Shown: positions 1 to 9,839, counted from the stretch's first letter. The stretch is 64,000 nt of DNA from Streptomyces capitiformicae (GCF_002214185.1 NZ_CP022161.1:6207486-6271485), one strand, 5' to 3'. Notes: generated by a model from the letters alone, not told the origin. Numbers and translations: made by a program.

Positions 1-3000
1 CACCTGCTGCACGGCGGCAAGATCCACATCGGCCGCTCCGCCGACGCCGACGTCCCCCTGGACGACCCCGACGTCTCCCGCCTCCACTGCGCGGTCACCC
101 TCTCCGCCGACGGCCGCGTCTCGGTCGTCGACCTGGGCTCCACCAACGGCACGACCCTCGACGGCAACCGCGTGGGCGACCGCCCGGTGCGGCTGGCCCC
201 GGGCGCGCTCCTCCGTATCGGCGAGTCCGCGCTCCGGCTGGCCTCGTCCTCGGGGGTGCGGGGGGTCGGGACGGCGCCTGACGGGGAGGGGCATGTCCGG
301 GTGAGGGTGCCGGCGGGGCCGGGGGGTGGTAAGGGCTTGGGGAGCGATGCGGGTTCCGGCTCCGGCTCCGGCGTTTCCACCGGTTCCGGCTCTGGCCCTC
401 GCTCGGGGAGCGTCTCCCGGATTGTGCCGGGGCAGGGCGGGGCCCCGGGGATCGAGCGGACGGCGGGGGACGCCGGCGAGGGGGCCGGGCGGGACAGCGT
501 TCGTATGGCGACGGGCGAGATGCGGGCGGAGGCCTTCGGCGGCGGGGCCGGGTCGGTGGCTTCCGGTGACGTGGGGGCCGGCGATGACGTGACCGGGGCC
601 GAGGCCGGTGACTCCGGCAGTCGGAAGAACACTCCCCTCCGGGGGACGGACGTGCCGCGTGGGGTGCGTAAACGGGGTGGGCTCGGGCGGTGGGCGCGTC
701 GGTTGACCGGGGCGCGGGGCCAGACGGACGCCGAGCACGATCCGTATGAGTACGACTCCGAGTACGACGAGGACGAGCGCGGCGCGATGGCGTCGGTGCT
801 CCCGGCCGACGGGGAGCGACTGCCGGAGACCTGGCCGGACCCGGCCGCGCTGCTGCTCACCGCGCTGGGGCCCGGGGCCCGGCTGTGGGAGCGGGGGCCG
901 GGGCACCCGGAGGCGCTGACGGTGCGGCTGGGCACGGCCGACCGGGCCGCGCCGGACGGTTCGGGGCTGCTGCCGGCGGTGCCGGTGACCACCGGGTTGC
1001 GGGAGGTCGGCGCGCTGGGGCTGGCGGGGCCGCGCCCCCGGCTGCTGGGGCTGACCCGCGCGGTCGTGGCCCAACTCGCCGCGCTGCACTCCCCCGACAC
1101 CCTGGAACTGGTCCTGATCAGCGCGGACCGCTCCCGCCCCGCCGAGGAACGCACCGCCGACTGGTCCTGGCTCGGCTGGCTCCCCCACCTCCGCCCCGCC
1201 CACGGCCAGGACTGCCGCCTCCTTCTCGCCTACGACCGCGAACAGGCGACGGCCCGCCTGGACGAGCTGCTGCGCCGCCTGGAGGACCACGCGGCGGACA
1301 CGGCGGAGCCGAGGAGGCACCAGGTCGACGGCGCCCCCGGCGGGCGAGCCGTGCGGCGGCCGTCCTGGGCTCGCGAGGACGACACGGCGGACGGTGGCTT
1401 CGTGGGGCCGTACACCGTGGTGGTCGTGGACGGGGATCCCGGGGGTGCGGATGTGCGGGAGGCCGTGGTGCGGCTGGCGCAGGACGGGCCCGTCGCCGGT
1501 ATCCATGTCGTGTGCCTCGCCGAGGCGGAGGCCGCGTCGCCCGCCTCGCCGGTGACGGAGACATACGCGGCGGCCTGCGAGGTCTCGCCCGCGTTCCGCG
1601 CGTGCGGGGCCGTAGCGCTGCTCAGCGGTGATGTCGCGACGGCGCTGCGGCTGTTGCGCGTCGCACCCGGGTACGGCGGCACGCATCCCGACTCCGCCCC
1701 CGCCCCCGCCGAGCACGGGCGTGTCACCGACCCCGGCGTCGCGGCGGGTCGGCCCCGCGCCAGGCACCCTGCCGAGGCGGACACCGGTTCCGTGAGTCCT
1801 ACGCACCCGAACCTCGACCTCGCCCGAGCCGCGCGGCCCAGTGCCGAGGAGCGCACACACCCCGGCACCCAGGACCTCGCCGCGCTCTCGCCGGACCGGC
1901 CCGGACTGCTGAACCACGGCACGGTGGCCACGTTGGACGCCGTGTCGGCGGCGTGGGCGGAGCGGTTCGCGCGGGCGCTCGCGCCCCTGCGTACGGACGG
2001 GGCGGCCGGGGACCGGCAGACGGCACGGGTCTCCGCGCCGTTGCCGCAGTCGGCGCGGTTGCTGGACGAGTTGGGGCTGGCGCGGGCCACCCCGGCGTCG
2101 CTGATGGCTCGTTGGGCGGACGCGGCCGACGACACGGCGGCGCTCGGCGGGCGGGCCTGGGCCGTGCTCGGCGCCGGGCCGCGCGGGCCGGTGTCCGTGG
2201 ACCTCGTCTCCGAGGCCCCCCATCTGCTGATCGAGGGGCCGCCTGGCAGCGGTCGTACGGAGCTGCTGCGGTCCATCGCCGCGTCGCTGGCCGCCGCCGA
2301 GCGGCCCGACCGGCTGGGGATCGCGCTCGTCGACGGGCGGGACGGTGCCGGCACCGGTGCGCGGGGCCAGGAAGGGCTGGCGGTGTGTACCGATCTGCCC
2401 CATGTCGGTACGTATCTCGTGGCCACCGATCCTGTCCGGATGCGGGAGTTCGCGCAGTCGTTGAGCGCCGAGCTCAAGCGGCGTGCGGAGATGCTCGGCG
2501 GGCTCGGGTTCGTGGAGTGGCACACCCGGCGTGAGCTGTCGGGTCGGATCGTTCCGCAGCGCGCGGCTGCCTCCGGCGCCGCCGACCTCGACTCGTCCTC
2601 CAGCTCCACGCTGCGGCTGCGGCCGGGCGCCGGCGCCGGGCGCAAGAGCGGCGAGCAGGACGGCAAGGGGGCCGCTGGAAAGGCCTCGGAGTTGCCTCGG
2701 CTCGTCGTGATCGTCGACGACCTCGACGCACTGCTGTCGCCCGCGCTCGGCTCCACGGGGCGGCCGGCCGCCGGGTCGGTCGTACGGTCGTTGGAGGCCG
2801 TGGCCCGGGAGGGCGAGCGGCTCGGGGTGCATCTCGTCGCCGCCGGTGCGGGTGGGCGCGTGGACGGGAGCGAGCTGGGGCGGGCCGCCGGGGCGCGGGC
2901 CGTGCTCAGCGCGCCGGTGCCGGGGCCGGACGAACCCGCGCCCGGGCGGGGGGAGTTGCGTGGCGAGGGCGGTCGAGTGACCGCCTTCCAGGCGGGGCGG

Positions 3001-3198
3001 GTGACGGGGCGGATTCCTCGTACGGCGACCCTGCGGCCCACGGTCGTGCCGTTGGACTGGGCGCGGATGGGGGATCCGCCGGCTCGGCGGTCCGTACGGG
3101 AGTTGGGGAACGGGCCTACGGATCTGGCCTTGCTGGCCAGTGCGTTGGATCGGGCGGCACGGGAGGTGTCGGCGGTGGGGATGCCGTCGTTGCTGTGA
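1..3198 (+). CDS. FHA domain / FtsK-SpoIIIE-like ATPase protein (5' end outside window)
   Basis: The frame is open from base 1, so the gene begins upstream. The first ~80 codons encode a clear FHA phosphopeptide-binding domain: GRSADADVPLDD, then VSRLHC and DLGSTNGT, the usual Gly-Arg, Ser-x-x-His and Asn-Gly signatures. A long Gly/Ser/Asp-rich and probably disordered stretch follows (about 260-800). The C-terminal half has an FtsK/SpoIIIE-type P-loop, GPPGSGRT (2236-2259), and a hydrophobic Asp-Asp Walker B strand, VVIVDDLDAL (near 2704-2733). FHA plus FtsK-like ATPase architecture is known from type VII-like systems and Streptomyces proteins of undefined role; the FHA domain suggests control by Ser/Thr kinases. 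Only this partial gene is visible, so a secretion role is inference. Confidence 0.85.
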   Translation, partial: HLLHGGKIHIGRSADADVPLDDPDVSRLHCAVTLSADGRVSVVDLGSTNGTTLDGNRVGDRPVRLAPGALLRIGESALRLASSSGVRGVGTAPDGEGHVRVRVPAGPGGGKGLGSDAGSGSGSGVSTGSGSGPRSGSVSRIVPGQGGAPGIERTAGDAGEGAGRDSVRMATGEMRAEAFGGGAGSVASGDVGAGDDVTGAEAGDSGSRKNTPLRGTDVPRGVRKRGGLGRWARRLTGARGQTDAEHDPYEYDSEYDEDERGAMASVLPADGERLPETWPDPAALLLTALGPGARLWERGPGHPEALTVRLGTADRAAPDGSGLLPAVPVTTGLREVGALGLAGPRPRLLGLTRAVVAQLAALHSPDTLELVLISADRSRPAEERTADWSWLGWLPHLRPAHGQDCRLLLAYDREQATARLDELLRRLEDHAADTAEPRRHQVDGAPGGRAVRRPSWAREDDTADGGFVGPYTVVVVDGDPGGADVREAVVRLAQDGPVAGIHVVCLAEAEAASPASPVTETYAAACEVSPAFRACGAVALLSGDVATALRLLRVAPGYGGTHPDSAPAPAEHGRVTDPGVAAGRPRARHPAEADTGSVSPTHPNLDLARAARPSAEERTHPGTQDLAALSPDRPGLLNHGTVATLDAVSAAWAERFARALAPLRTDGAAGDRQTARVSAPLPQSARLLDELGLARATPASLMARWADAADDTAALGGRAWAVLGAGPRGPVSVDLVSEAPHLLIEGPPGSGRTELLRSIAASLAAAERPDRLGIALVDGRDGAGTGARGQEGLAVCTDLPHVGTYLVATDPVRMREFAQSLSAELKRRAEMLGGLGFVEWHTRRELSGRIVPQRAAASGAADLDSSSSSTLRLRPGAGAGRKSGEQDGKGAAGKASELPRLVVIVDDLDALLSPALGSTGRPAAGSVVRSLEAVAREGERLGVHLVAAGAGGRVDGSELGRAAGARAVLSAPVPGPDEPAPGRGELRGEGGRVTAFQAGRVTGRIPRTATLRPTVVPLDWARMGDPPARRSVRELGNGPTDLALLASALDRAAREVSAVGMPSLL

Positions 3199-3223
3199 GG
3201 GCACCCGGCGGCTGTGGCTGAGA

Positions 3224-3271
3224 GGGGCGGCAGCGCCCCGTAAGGGGCACGGGGAACTACGCGAGCAACCA
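3224..3271. repeat. Dispersed intergenic repeat family 1, copy A (partial)
   Basis: Contains AGGGGCACGGGGAACT followed by ACGCGAGCAACCA, a slightly degenerate half of the palindromic element seen complete at 7216-7304. It lies just after the stop codon of the FHA/FtsK gene and may act as a transcription terminator. Confidence 0.6.
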
Positions 3272-3474
3272 CACTCGACCGGTACCCGGCCGCGGCGAGG
3301 CGCCCCCTGGGCGATTAGCCCATTCGGCGGCGAACGCTGGACCCCATGGTCACGACGCGGTCACGATGACCCAGTTGACACGACAGGCGCTCTTGCCGCC
3401 TCAAGGCACGCGGCGTAGACCAGAGCGCACGGGACAGCGATCCAACGTTCGACGACGCGCGGAGAACGGGGTCA

Positions 3475-4878
3475 GTGATGCGCAGCACACTTCGTACACG
3501 CAAGCCCAATGCCAAGCCCCATCCCAAGTCCGCCAAAGCCCTCGCGGCGCTCGCCGCAGGCGTCCTCGCCCTCTCCCTCACCGCGTGCGGCGGGGACGAC
3601 GGCGGTGACGGCGGCGACAGCGGAACCGGCAACAACGACGGCGCGGCACCCTCCGTCCAACTCCCCAAGCTCGACGGCCAGAAGCTGGAGGTCGCGGCCG
3701 TCTTCACCGGTCCGGAGCTGGAGAACTTCCAGAAGGTGCTGGACGAGTTCGAGAAGCGCACCGGCGCCACGGTGAGCTTCGTGCCGACCGGCAACAACAC
3801 GTCGACCTTCCTGGGGACGAAGATCGAGGGCGGCAAGCCGCCGGACGTCGCCTTCCTGCCCCAGGTCGGCGTACTGCACCAGTTCGCCGAGAAGGGCTGG
3901 GTCAAACCGCTCGGCAGCGAGGCCCAGGCACAGCTGGCCAAGAACTTCTCGCAGGGCTGGCAGGACCTGGGGGCGTACGAGGGCAAGCAGTACGGCGTGT
4001 ATGCGAAGGCCGCCAACAAGTCCCTCGTCTGGTACAACACCGCGTCCTTCGAGGCGGCGGGGATCACGGAGGAGCCGAAGACCTGGGACGAGTTCCTCCA
4101 GACCGCGCAGACGCTGTCCGACGCCGGTTCCCCGGCTGTCTCCATCGGCGGCGCCGACGGCTGGACGCTCACCGACTGGTTCGAGAACGTGTATCTGTCG
4201 CAGGCGGGTCCGGAGAAGTACGACCAGTTGGCGAAGCACGAGATCAAGTGGACCGACCCCTCCGTCAAGGAGGCCCTCACCACGCTCGCCGGGCTGTGGG
4301 GCAAGGACGACCTGCTCGCCGGCGGAGCCTCCGGCGCGCTGCAGACGGAGTATCCGAAGTCCATCACGCAGACGTTCGGCGGTGACACGCCGGCCGGCAT
4401 GGTCTTCGAGGGCGACTTCGTGGCCGTCACCATCAACGGCGACACGGACGCGAAGATCGGCACCGACGCCAAGGTCTTCCCGTTCCCGGCCGTCGGCGAC
4501 GAGTCCCCCGTGGTCACCGGCGGCGACGCGGCCGTGGCGTTGAAGGACGGCGAGGGCGCGCAGGCCCTGCTCACCTTCCTCGCCTCGACCGACGCGGCGG
4601 AGATCTGGGCGGCGCAGGGCGGCTTCCTCTCCCCCAACAAGGAGATGGACCAGGGCAGTTACAAGGACGACGTCACCCGGGAGATCGCCAAGGCGCTGCA
4701 CGCGGCGGGCGACGACTTCCGCTTCGACATGTCCGACCAGGCCCCGGCGGCGTTCGGCGGCACCCAGGGCACCGGCGAGTGGAAGGACCTGCAGGACTTC
4801 CTGAAGAACCCCGACGACGTGGCCGGCGCCCAGAAGAAACTGGAGACCGACGCGGCGAAGGCCTACGGGAACGGCTGA
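3475..4878 (+). CDS. Sugar ABC transporter substrate-binding lipoprotein
   Basis: Extracytoplasmic solute-binding protein of the carbohydrate-uptake class 1 type, 467 residues. The N-terminus is basic, then hydrophobic, and ends in the lipobox LTAC with the lipidated Cys at residue 38. A Gly/Asp-rich tether follows. The rest has the family fold pattern, including SVSF-type strands near residue 100 and the segment GWTLTDWFENVYL. GTG at 3475 and ATG at 3478 are adjacent in-frame starts; a purine-rich GGAGAACGGGG lies just upstream. Two permease genes follow within 11 bp and by overlap, so the three form one importer operon. No ATP-binding subunit is encoded nearby; in Streptomyces a shared MsiK-type ATPase usually energises such importers. 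The sugar is not predictable from sequence alone, though alpha-glucosides or oligosaccharides are plausible. Confidence 0.93.
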   Translation: MMRSTLRTRKPNAKPHPKSAKALAALAAGVLALSLTACGGDDGGDGGDSGTGNNDGAAPSVQLPKLDGQKLEVAAVFTGPELENFQKVLDEFEKRTGATVSFVPTGNNTSTFLGTKIEGGKPPDVAFLPQVGVLHQFAEKGWVKPLGSEAQAQLAKNFSQGWQDLGAYEGKQYGVYAKAANKSLVWYNTASFEAAGITEEPKTWDEFLQTAQTLSDAGSPAVSIGGADGWTLTDWFENVYLSQAGPEKYDQLAKHEIKWTDPSVKEALTTLAGLWGKDDLLAGGASGALQTEYPKSITQTFGGDTPAGMVFEGDFVAVTINGDTDAKIGTDAKVFPFPAVGDESPVVTGGDAAVALKDGEGAQALLTFLASTDAAEIWAAQGGFLSPNKEMDQGSYKDDVTREIAKALHAAGDDFRFDMSDQAPAAFGGTQGTGEWKDLQDFLKNPDDVAGAQKKLETDAAKAYGNG

Positions 4879-4888
4879 CGGCGCCTCC

Positions 4889-6247
4889 ATGTCGTCCGCT
4901 GCCGTGACGAAGACGGCGGGGGGCTCCGGCGACGCGCCGACGCCCCCCGTCGCACCGCGCAAGAGCGTGACGGGTACCCGGCTGTGGGTGGCGGTGCTGT
5001 TTCTGCTGCCCGCGCTGGTGCTGCTCGGCGCGCTCGTGGTCTACCCGATCGGGTACTCGATCTGGCGGAGCCTGTTCGACGCGAACGGCTCGGGCTTCGT
5101 CGGCCTCGACAACTACGCGGAGATCTTCTCCGACGACGCCACCCTCGTCGCCGTACGCAACACCGCGATCTGGGTCGCGGTCGCCCCGGCGCTCGTCACC
5201 GCCCTCGGTCTGATCTTCGCGGTGCTGACCGAACGGGTGCGCTGGGGAACGGCGTTCAAGCTGATCGTCTTCATGCCGATGGCGATCTCGATGCTCGCCG
5301 CGGGCATCATCTTCCGGCTGGTGTACGAGCAGGACCCGAACCAGGGGGTAGCGAACGCGATCGTCACCTCGGTGCACGACACGTTCGCCGACGAGTCCGT
5401 CTATCCGAAGGCCCGTCCGAACGCCCAGGTCAGCGACCTACGGCCGTCCGGCGGCGGTTCCTTCACCACGGAGGGGACCGTACGAGCCGGCACCCCGGCC
5501 CTGCTCCCCCTGGTCGGTATCGCGCCGGGCCGCCTGCCCGGCGACCCGCAGGACGCGAAGGCTGCCACCGGCAGCGGCATCACCGGCACGGTCTGGCTGG
5601 ACTTCCGGCTCGGTGGCGGCGGTGAGAAGGGGGCCGTCGACCCGGGCGAGAAAGCCCTGGAGGGCGTCAAGGTCGAGGCGGTGAAGGACGGCGAGGTGGT
5701 CGCCACCGCGACCAGCGGCGCCGACGGCACCTTCAGCCTGCCGACGTCGGCCGAGGGCGCCCAACTGCGGCTTCCCGGCTCGAACTTCGCGGCACCGTAC
5801 AACGGCATCGACTGGCTGGGCCCGACCCTGGTCACCCCGGCCGTGATCGGCTCGTACGTGTGGATGTGGGCGGGCTTCGCGATGGTGCTGATCGCGGCGG
5901 GACTGGCCGGTGTGGACCGGAACCTGCTGGAAGCGGCCCGGGTCGACGGGGCGAACGAGTGGCAGGTGTTCCGCAAGGTCACCGTGCCCCTCCTGGCGCC
6001 GGTCCTGGTCGTCGTCCTCGTCACGCTGATGATCAATGTGATGAAGGTCTTCGACCTCGTCTACATCATCGCGCCACAGCCCACCCAGGACGAGGCCAAC
6101 GTCCTCGCCCTGCAGCTCTATCTGGTGTCGTACGGCGGCGGGGGCGACTTCGGGCTGGGCAGCGCGATCGGTGTGGTCCTGCTGCTGCTCGTGCTGCCGG
6201 TGATGTGGGTCAACATCCGGCGACTGCGGAAGGAGCGCCAGCGGTGA
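4889..6247 (+). CDS. Sugar ABC transporter permease with inserted extracytoplasmic beta-domain
   Basis: MalF-type inner-membrane subunit, 452 residues. Hydrophobic segments lie near residues 33-58, 93-114, 124-145, 313-342, 366-388 and 418-445. The cytoplasmic EAA loop that contacts the ATPase is EAARVDGANEWQVFRKVTVP (349-368). Typical members have about 300 residues; here about 145 extra residues (about 160-305) sit between the third and fourth membrane segments, on the outer face. Within the insert, GTVWLDF, GEKALEGVKV and TSGADGTFSLP resemble an SdrD-B/Cna-B or transthyretin-like beta-sandwich. The gene starts 10 bp after the binding protein and overlaps the next permease by GTGA. The insert is analogous in position to a ligand-gating or binding-protein docking loop, but that role is inference. 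Confidence 0.92.
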   Translation: MSSAAVTKTAGGSGDAPTPPVAPRKSVTGTRLWVAVLFLLPALVLLGALVVYPIGYSIWRSLFDANGSGFVGLDNYAEIFSDDATLVAVRNTAIWVAVAPALVTALGLIFAVLTERVRWGTAFKLIVFMPMAISMLAAGIIFRLVYEQDPNQGVANAIVTSVHDTFADESVYPKARPNAQVSDLRPSGGGSFTTEGTVRAGTPALLPLVGIAPGRLPGDPQDAKAATGSGITGTVWLDFRLGGGGEKGAVDPGEKALEGVKVEAVKDGEVVATATSGADGTFSLPTSAEGAQLRLPGSNFAAPYNGIDWLGPTLVTPAVIGSYVWMWAGFAMVLIAAGLAGVDRNLLEAARVDGANEWQVFRKVTVPLLAPVLVVVLVTLMINVMKVFDLVYIIAPQPTQDEANVLALQLYLVSYGGGGDFGLGSAIGVVLLLLVLPVMWVNIRRLRKERQR

Positions 6248-7155
6248 CCACCCTCGAAACCCCCGCGCCCCGAACTCCCCTCCCCGAGTCCCCCGTACGC
6301 GCCAAACGCTCCGTGGCCGCCCGGGTGGCGAGCCGCACCGCGGGCGGGGCGCTGCGGGTCTTCCTCCTCCTCGTGGCGGTGTTCTGGCTGGTCCCGACCT
6401 TCGGCCTGCTGGTCTCGTCGTTCCGCGACCCGACCGACATCTCCACCTCCGGGTGGTGGAAGGTGTTCTCGGCCCCGGCCCAACTCACCACCAAGAGCTA
6501 CGAGTCGCTCCTCGAGAACGACGACATCACGAACGCCCTCTTCAACACCATCTGGATCACGGTCCCGGCGACGCTGCTGGTCGTCCTCATCGGCGCGATG
6601 GCCGGCTATGCCTTCGCCTGGATGGACTTCAAGGGCCGCGACTGGTGGTTCATGGTCGTGGTGGGGCTGTTGGTGGTGCCGGTGCAGGTGGCGCTGATCC
6701 CGCTGTCCGGCCTCTTCCGCGACCTCGGGATCTTCGGCGACATCATCGGCGTCGTCCTCTTCCACGTCGGCTTCGGACTCCCGTTCGCGATCTTCCTGCT
6801 CCGGAACTTCTTCGCCGAGATCCCACGCGAACTGCTGGAGGCGGCCCGCCTGGACGGTGCCGGCGAGGTACGCCTGTTCACGACAGTCGTACTCCCCCTC
6901 GCCGCCCCGGCGTTGGCCTCCCTCGGCATCTTCCAGTTCCTGTGGGTATGGAACGACATGCTGGTAGCCCTGGTCTTCTCCAGCTCCGGCTCCCAGCCCC
7001 TGACGGTCGCCCTCCAGCAGCAGGTACGCCAATTCGGCAGCAACATCGAAATCCTGGCGCCGGGTGCCTTCATCTCGATGGTGATCCCGCTCGCTGTTTT
7101 CTTCGCGTTCCAGAGGCAGTTCGTGTCCGGGGTGATGGCGGGGGCGGTGAAGTAG
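6244..7155 (+). CDS. Sugar ABC transporter permease (MalG type)
   Basis: Second inner-membrane subunit of the importer, 303 residues. The GTG start at 6244 overlaps the TGA of the preceding permease (GTGA), indicating translational coupling. The EAA loop is LEAARLDGAGEVRLFTTVVL; six hydrophobic segments are apparent, the first FLLLVAVFWLVPTFGLLVSS. The C-terminus, FFAFQRQFVSGVMAGAVK, matches the usual ending of MalG-like proteins. It is the last gene of the operon, followed by a strong inverted repeat at 7223-7291. Confidence 0.94.
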   Translation: MTTLETPAPRTPLPESPVRAKRSVAARVASRTAGGALRVFLLLVAVFWLVPTFGLLVSSFRDPTDISTSGWWKVFSAPAQLTTKSYESLLENDDITNALFNTIWITVPATLLVVLIGAMAGYAFAWMDFKGRDWWFMVVVGLLVVPVQVALIPLSGLFRDLGIFGDIIGVVLFHVGFGLPFAIFLLRNFFAEIPRELLEAARLDGAGEVRLFTTVVLPLAAPALASLGIFQFLWVWNDMLVALVFSSSGSQPLTVALQQQVRQFGSNIEILAPGAFISMVIPLAVFFAFQRQFVSGVMAGAVK

Positions 7156-7215
7156 GGGCCGGGCGCGCCAGAACTCGGCAGGTTGGGGTTCGTTGGCGGG
7201 TGCGGGCGAGTGGGG

Positions 7216-7304
7216 GTTGTTCGCGCAGTTCCCCGCGCCCCTAAAAGAGTGGGGGCACTCCCCGGCTTTCAAGGGGCGCGGGGAACTGCGCGATCAGCCA
7301 CGAA
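7216..7304. repeat. Dispersed intergenic repeat family 1, copy B: 20-bp perfect inverted repeat
   Basis: GCGCAGTTCCCCGCGCCCCT (7223-7242) and its exact complement (7272-7291) flank a 29-nt loop. The element follows the permease stop codon and can act as a bidirectional terminator. Related copies are at 3224, 9901, 13345 and 34897. The rest of the 395-bp gap (7156-7550) holds a second GC-rich repeat at about 7350-7430, sharing AGGGGCGGCGGGGGCGA with 42660-42690. No promoter could be assigned with confidence. Confidence 0.8.
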
Positions 7305-7550
7305 CCACCCGCAGCCGCCCGACACCCGCAGCCCCCGAGCTCTCAGGCAGGGGTTGAAGGGGGCGCAGCCCCTGGGGAATGGGACGGGTAGGGGCGGCGG
7401 GGGCGAAAACCGCGCGAACCCCCCACCCCCACCCACCAGTTCGCCCCCATACGCCCCCCTCCCCCAGCCAAATCCCCCGTATGGAACACGCACCGTAACC
7501 AAATCATCCCATCGGCCGTTTCCGGGCAGTATGCCCACGCCGACCCACGG

Positions 7551-9839
7551 ATGTCCCTCTTGCCCAGGTTCAGTGTCATCGTCCCCGCGTACAAGGTCCA
7601 GGCGTACCTGCACGAATGCCTGGATTCCGTGCTCTCCCAGTCCTTCACCGACCTCGAACTGATCGTCGTGGACGACGCCTCCCCCGACAACTGCGGAGCG
7701 ATCGCCGACGAGATCGCGGCCCACGACCAACGCGTACGCCCCCCGGTGCGCCTGCGCGAAAACGCAGGCCCGGGTGCCGCCCGCAACAAGGGAATGGCGT
7801 ACGCCAGAGGCGACTACCTCCTCTTCCTCGACGCCGACGACACCCTCACCCCGGGCGCGCTCCAGGCGATCGCCGACCGCATCAAGGAGACCGGCGAACC
7901 GGACGTCCTCGTCCACGACTTCGCCCACGTCTCCTGGTCGGGCACCCTCGCCCTCCCCGTCCGCAACGACCGCGCCCTCCAACTCACCGAACAGGGCCCG
8001 GCCCCCTTCCTCCTCGACGACCGCCCGGGCCTGCTGAACGTCACCCCGGTCGCGTGGAACAAGGCGTACAAGCGGGAGTTCGTCGAGGATCACCACTTCC
8101 GCTTCCCGCCCGGCATCTACGAGGACATGCCCTGGACGTACCCGGTCCTGATGGCCGCCGAGTCCATCGCCACGCTCAGCCGGGTCTGCGTCCACCGGCG
8201 CCGACGCCGCCACGGCAGCCTCCTCGCGGCGACCACGCGAGCGCACTTCGACGTGTTCGAGCAGTACGACCGGGTGTTCGCGTACGTCGACGAGCGCCCT
8301 GAACTGGCGCAGTGGCGCCCCTTGCTCTTCCGCCGCATGGTCGACCACCTCACGTCCGTGTTCTCCCAGCGCCACCGGCTCCCACGCGAGGCGCGCGCCG
8401 AGTTCCTGCGCACGGTTCGCGCGCACTGCGCCCGCTACCGCACCCCCGGCACCCCCCTCCGCGCCCGCGCCCGGCTGCGGTACACGCTCCTGCGGCTGGG
8501 CAGCCACCGCGCCTACCGCGCGCTGTGGGCCGCGGCACGGCTGGTCCGGGGCGCCGGACGCCTGGTACGCGGCCCGGCCGGACTGCTGCGCGCCGCCGGC
8601 CTCCGCGTCCACTACCGCGTCCAGCGCCTCCTCCCGCTGCGCGCCAACCGGGCGGTGTTCTCCGCGTACGGCGGCCGGGGCTATGTGTGCAGCCCCGCCG
8701 CACTCGAGAACGCGTTCCGTACGTACGCCCCCGGAATGCGCACCTCGTGGGTCGCGCGCCCCGAGCACCACCACACGCTCCCGGTGGCGACCCGCCGTGT
8801 GCTGCCCGGCTCGATGGCGTACTGGACGGCGCTCGCCCGCTCCAAGTACCTGGTGAGCAACGTGGACTTCGACCACCGCCTGGTCAAACGTCGCGGTCAG
8901 GTCCTCCTCCAGACCCAGCACGGCACACCGCTCAAGCACATGGGCCTCGACCTCAAGGACCGCCCGGCGGCCGCCCGCGGCACGGACTTCACCGCCGTGC
9001 TGCGCGGCAGCGACCAGTGGGACTACGTCCTGTCCGGCAACCGGCACTCCACCCTCGTCTGGGAGCGGGTCTACCCGTCCGCGTACGCCACCCTCGAATA
9101 CGGCTCACCGCGCAACGACGTGTTCCTGAAGGCGACTTCGGCGGACGTGGCGCGACTGCGCGAGCACCTCGGCATCCCCGAGGGCGCGGTCGCCGTCCTG
9201 TACGCCCCCACCCACCGCGACTACCGCCACTCCCAGCGCACCCACCTGGACCTCGAACGGGTCCTGCGCGAACTCGGCCCCCGCTTCGTGATCCTGGCCC
9301 GCGCCCACCACTCGTACGACGCCCCCCTGACGGACCTGGCCCACGGGCGCCTCCTCGACGTCACCGCGTACCCGAACGTGGAGAACCTCTGCCTCGCCTC
9401 CGACGCCCTGATCACCGACTACTCGTCCCTGATGTTCGACTACGCCAACCTCGACCGGCCGATCGTCATCCACACCGAGGACTGGGAGGCGTACGAGGCG
9501 GCGCGCGGGACGTACTTCGATCCGCGGTCCTTCCCGCCGGGCGCGGTGGCGCGCAGCGAGGACGAACTGATCGACATCTTCGCGACGGGCCACTGGCGGG
9601 GTTCGCGCTCCGCGCAGCTTCGGTCCGCCTTCCGGGAACGGTTCTGCCCATTCGACGACGGGAGGGCGGCGGAGCGGGTGGTACGGCGGGTGGTCCTGGG
9701 CGACACGTCCACACCGCAGATCGTGCCCCTGTCCGCCCGCCACCCCGTCCCCTCGGCCGCGGCCGCCCGCCCCGCCTCCCCCCTGGCAACGATCCCGGGT
9801 CAGTCCCAGCCGGACCCGGACGACTCCTTCCGCACATAG
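7551..9839 (+). CDS. Bifunctional GT2 glycosyltransferase / CDP-glycerol glycerophosphotransferase
   Basis: A 762-residue fusion. The N-terminal GT-A domain (about 1-250) shows FSVIVPAYKVQAYL, VVDDASPDN, the donor-metal motif FLDADDT and an EDMPW acceptor-base region. The C-terminal TagF-like domain (about 370-740) shows QTQHGTPLKHMGLD, YAPTHRDYRHSQ and SDALITDYSSLMFDYANLDRP, the His/Asp/Ser signatures of CDP-glycerol or CDP-ribitol polymerases. It probably adds a sugar and polyol-phosphate units to a wall glycopolymer (teichoic-acid-like) on the cytoplasmic face. The ATG at 7551 has a weak ribosome site, so the start is slightly uncertain. A close relative follows at 10037. Confidence 0.93.
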   Translation: MSLLPRFSVIVPAYKVQAYLHECLDSVLSQSFTDLELIVVDDASPDNCGAIADEIAAHDQRVRPPVRLRENAGPGAARNKGMAYARGDYLLFLDADDTLTPGALQAIADRIKETGEPDVLVHDFAHVSWSGTLALPVRNDRALQLTEQGPAPFLLDDRPGLLNVTPVAWNKAYKREFVEDHHFRFPPGIYEDMPWTYPVLMAAESIATLSRVCVHRRRRRHGSLLAATTRAHFDVFEQYDRVFAYVDERPELAQWRPLLFRRMVDHLTSVFSQRHRLPREARAEFLRTVRAHCARYRTPGTPLRARARLRYTLLRLGSHRAYRALWAAARLVRGAGRLVRGPAGLLRAAGLRVHYRVQRLLPLRANRAVFSAYGGRGYVCSPAALENAFRTYAPGMRTSWVARPEHHHTLPVATRRVLPGSMAYWTALARSKYLVSNVDFDHRLVKRRGQVLLQTQHGTPLKHMGLDLKDRPAAARGTDFTAVLRGSDQWDYVLSGNRHSTLVWERVYPSAYATLEYGSPRNDVFLKATSADVARLREHLGIPEGAVAVLYAPTHRDYRHSQRTHLDLERVLRELGPRFVILARAHHSYDAPLTDLAHGRLLDVTAYPNVENLCLASDALITDYSSLMFDYANLDRPIVIHTEDWEAYEAARGTYFDPRSFPPGAVARSEDELIDIFATGHWRGSRSAQLRSAFRERFCPFDDGRAAERVVRRVVLGDTSTPQIVPLSARHPVPSAAAARPASPLATIPGQSQPDPDDSFRT

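Noticed and set aside
3373..3421. Promoter based on TTGACA before the sugar importer operon
   Set aside because: No -10 at the right spacing; a nearby CTTG-N6-CAAG is too short to claim as a LacI-type operator.
7223..7291. Insertion-sequence terminal inverted repeats
   Set aside because: Only 29 nt lie between the arms, there is no transposase, and related copies occur as simple intergenic hairpins.
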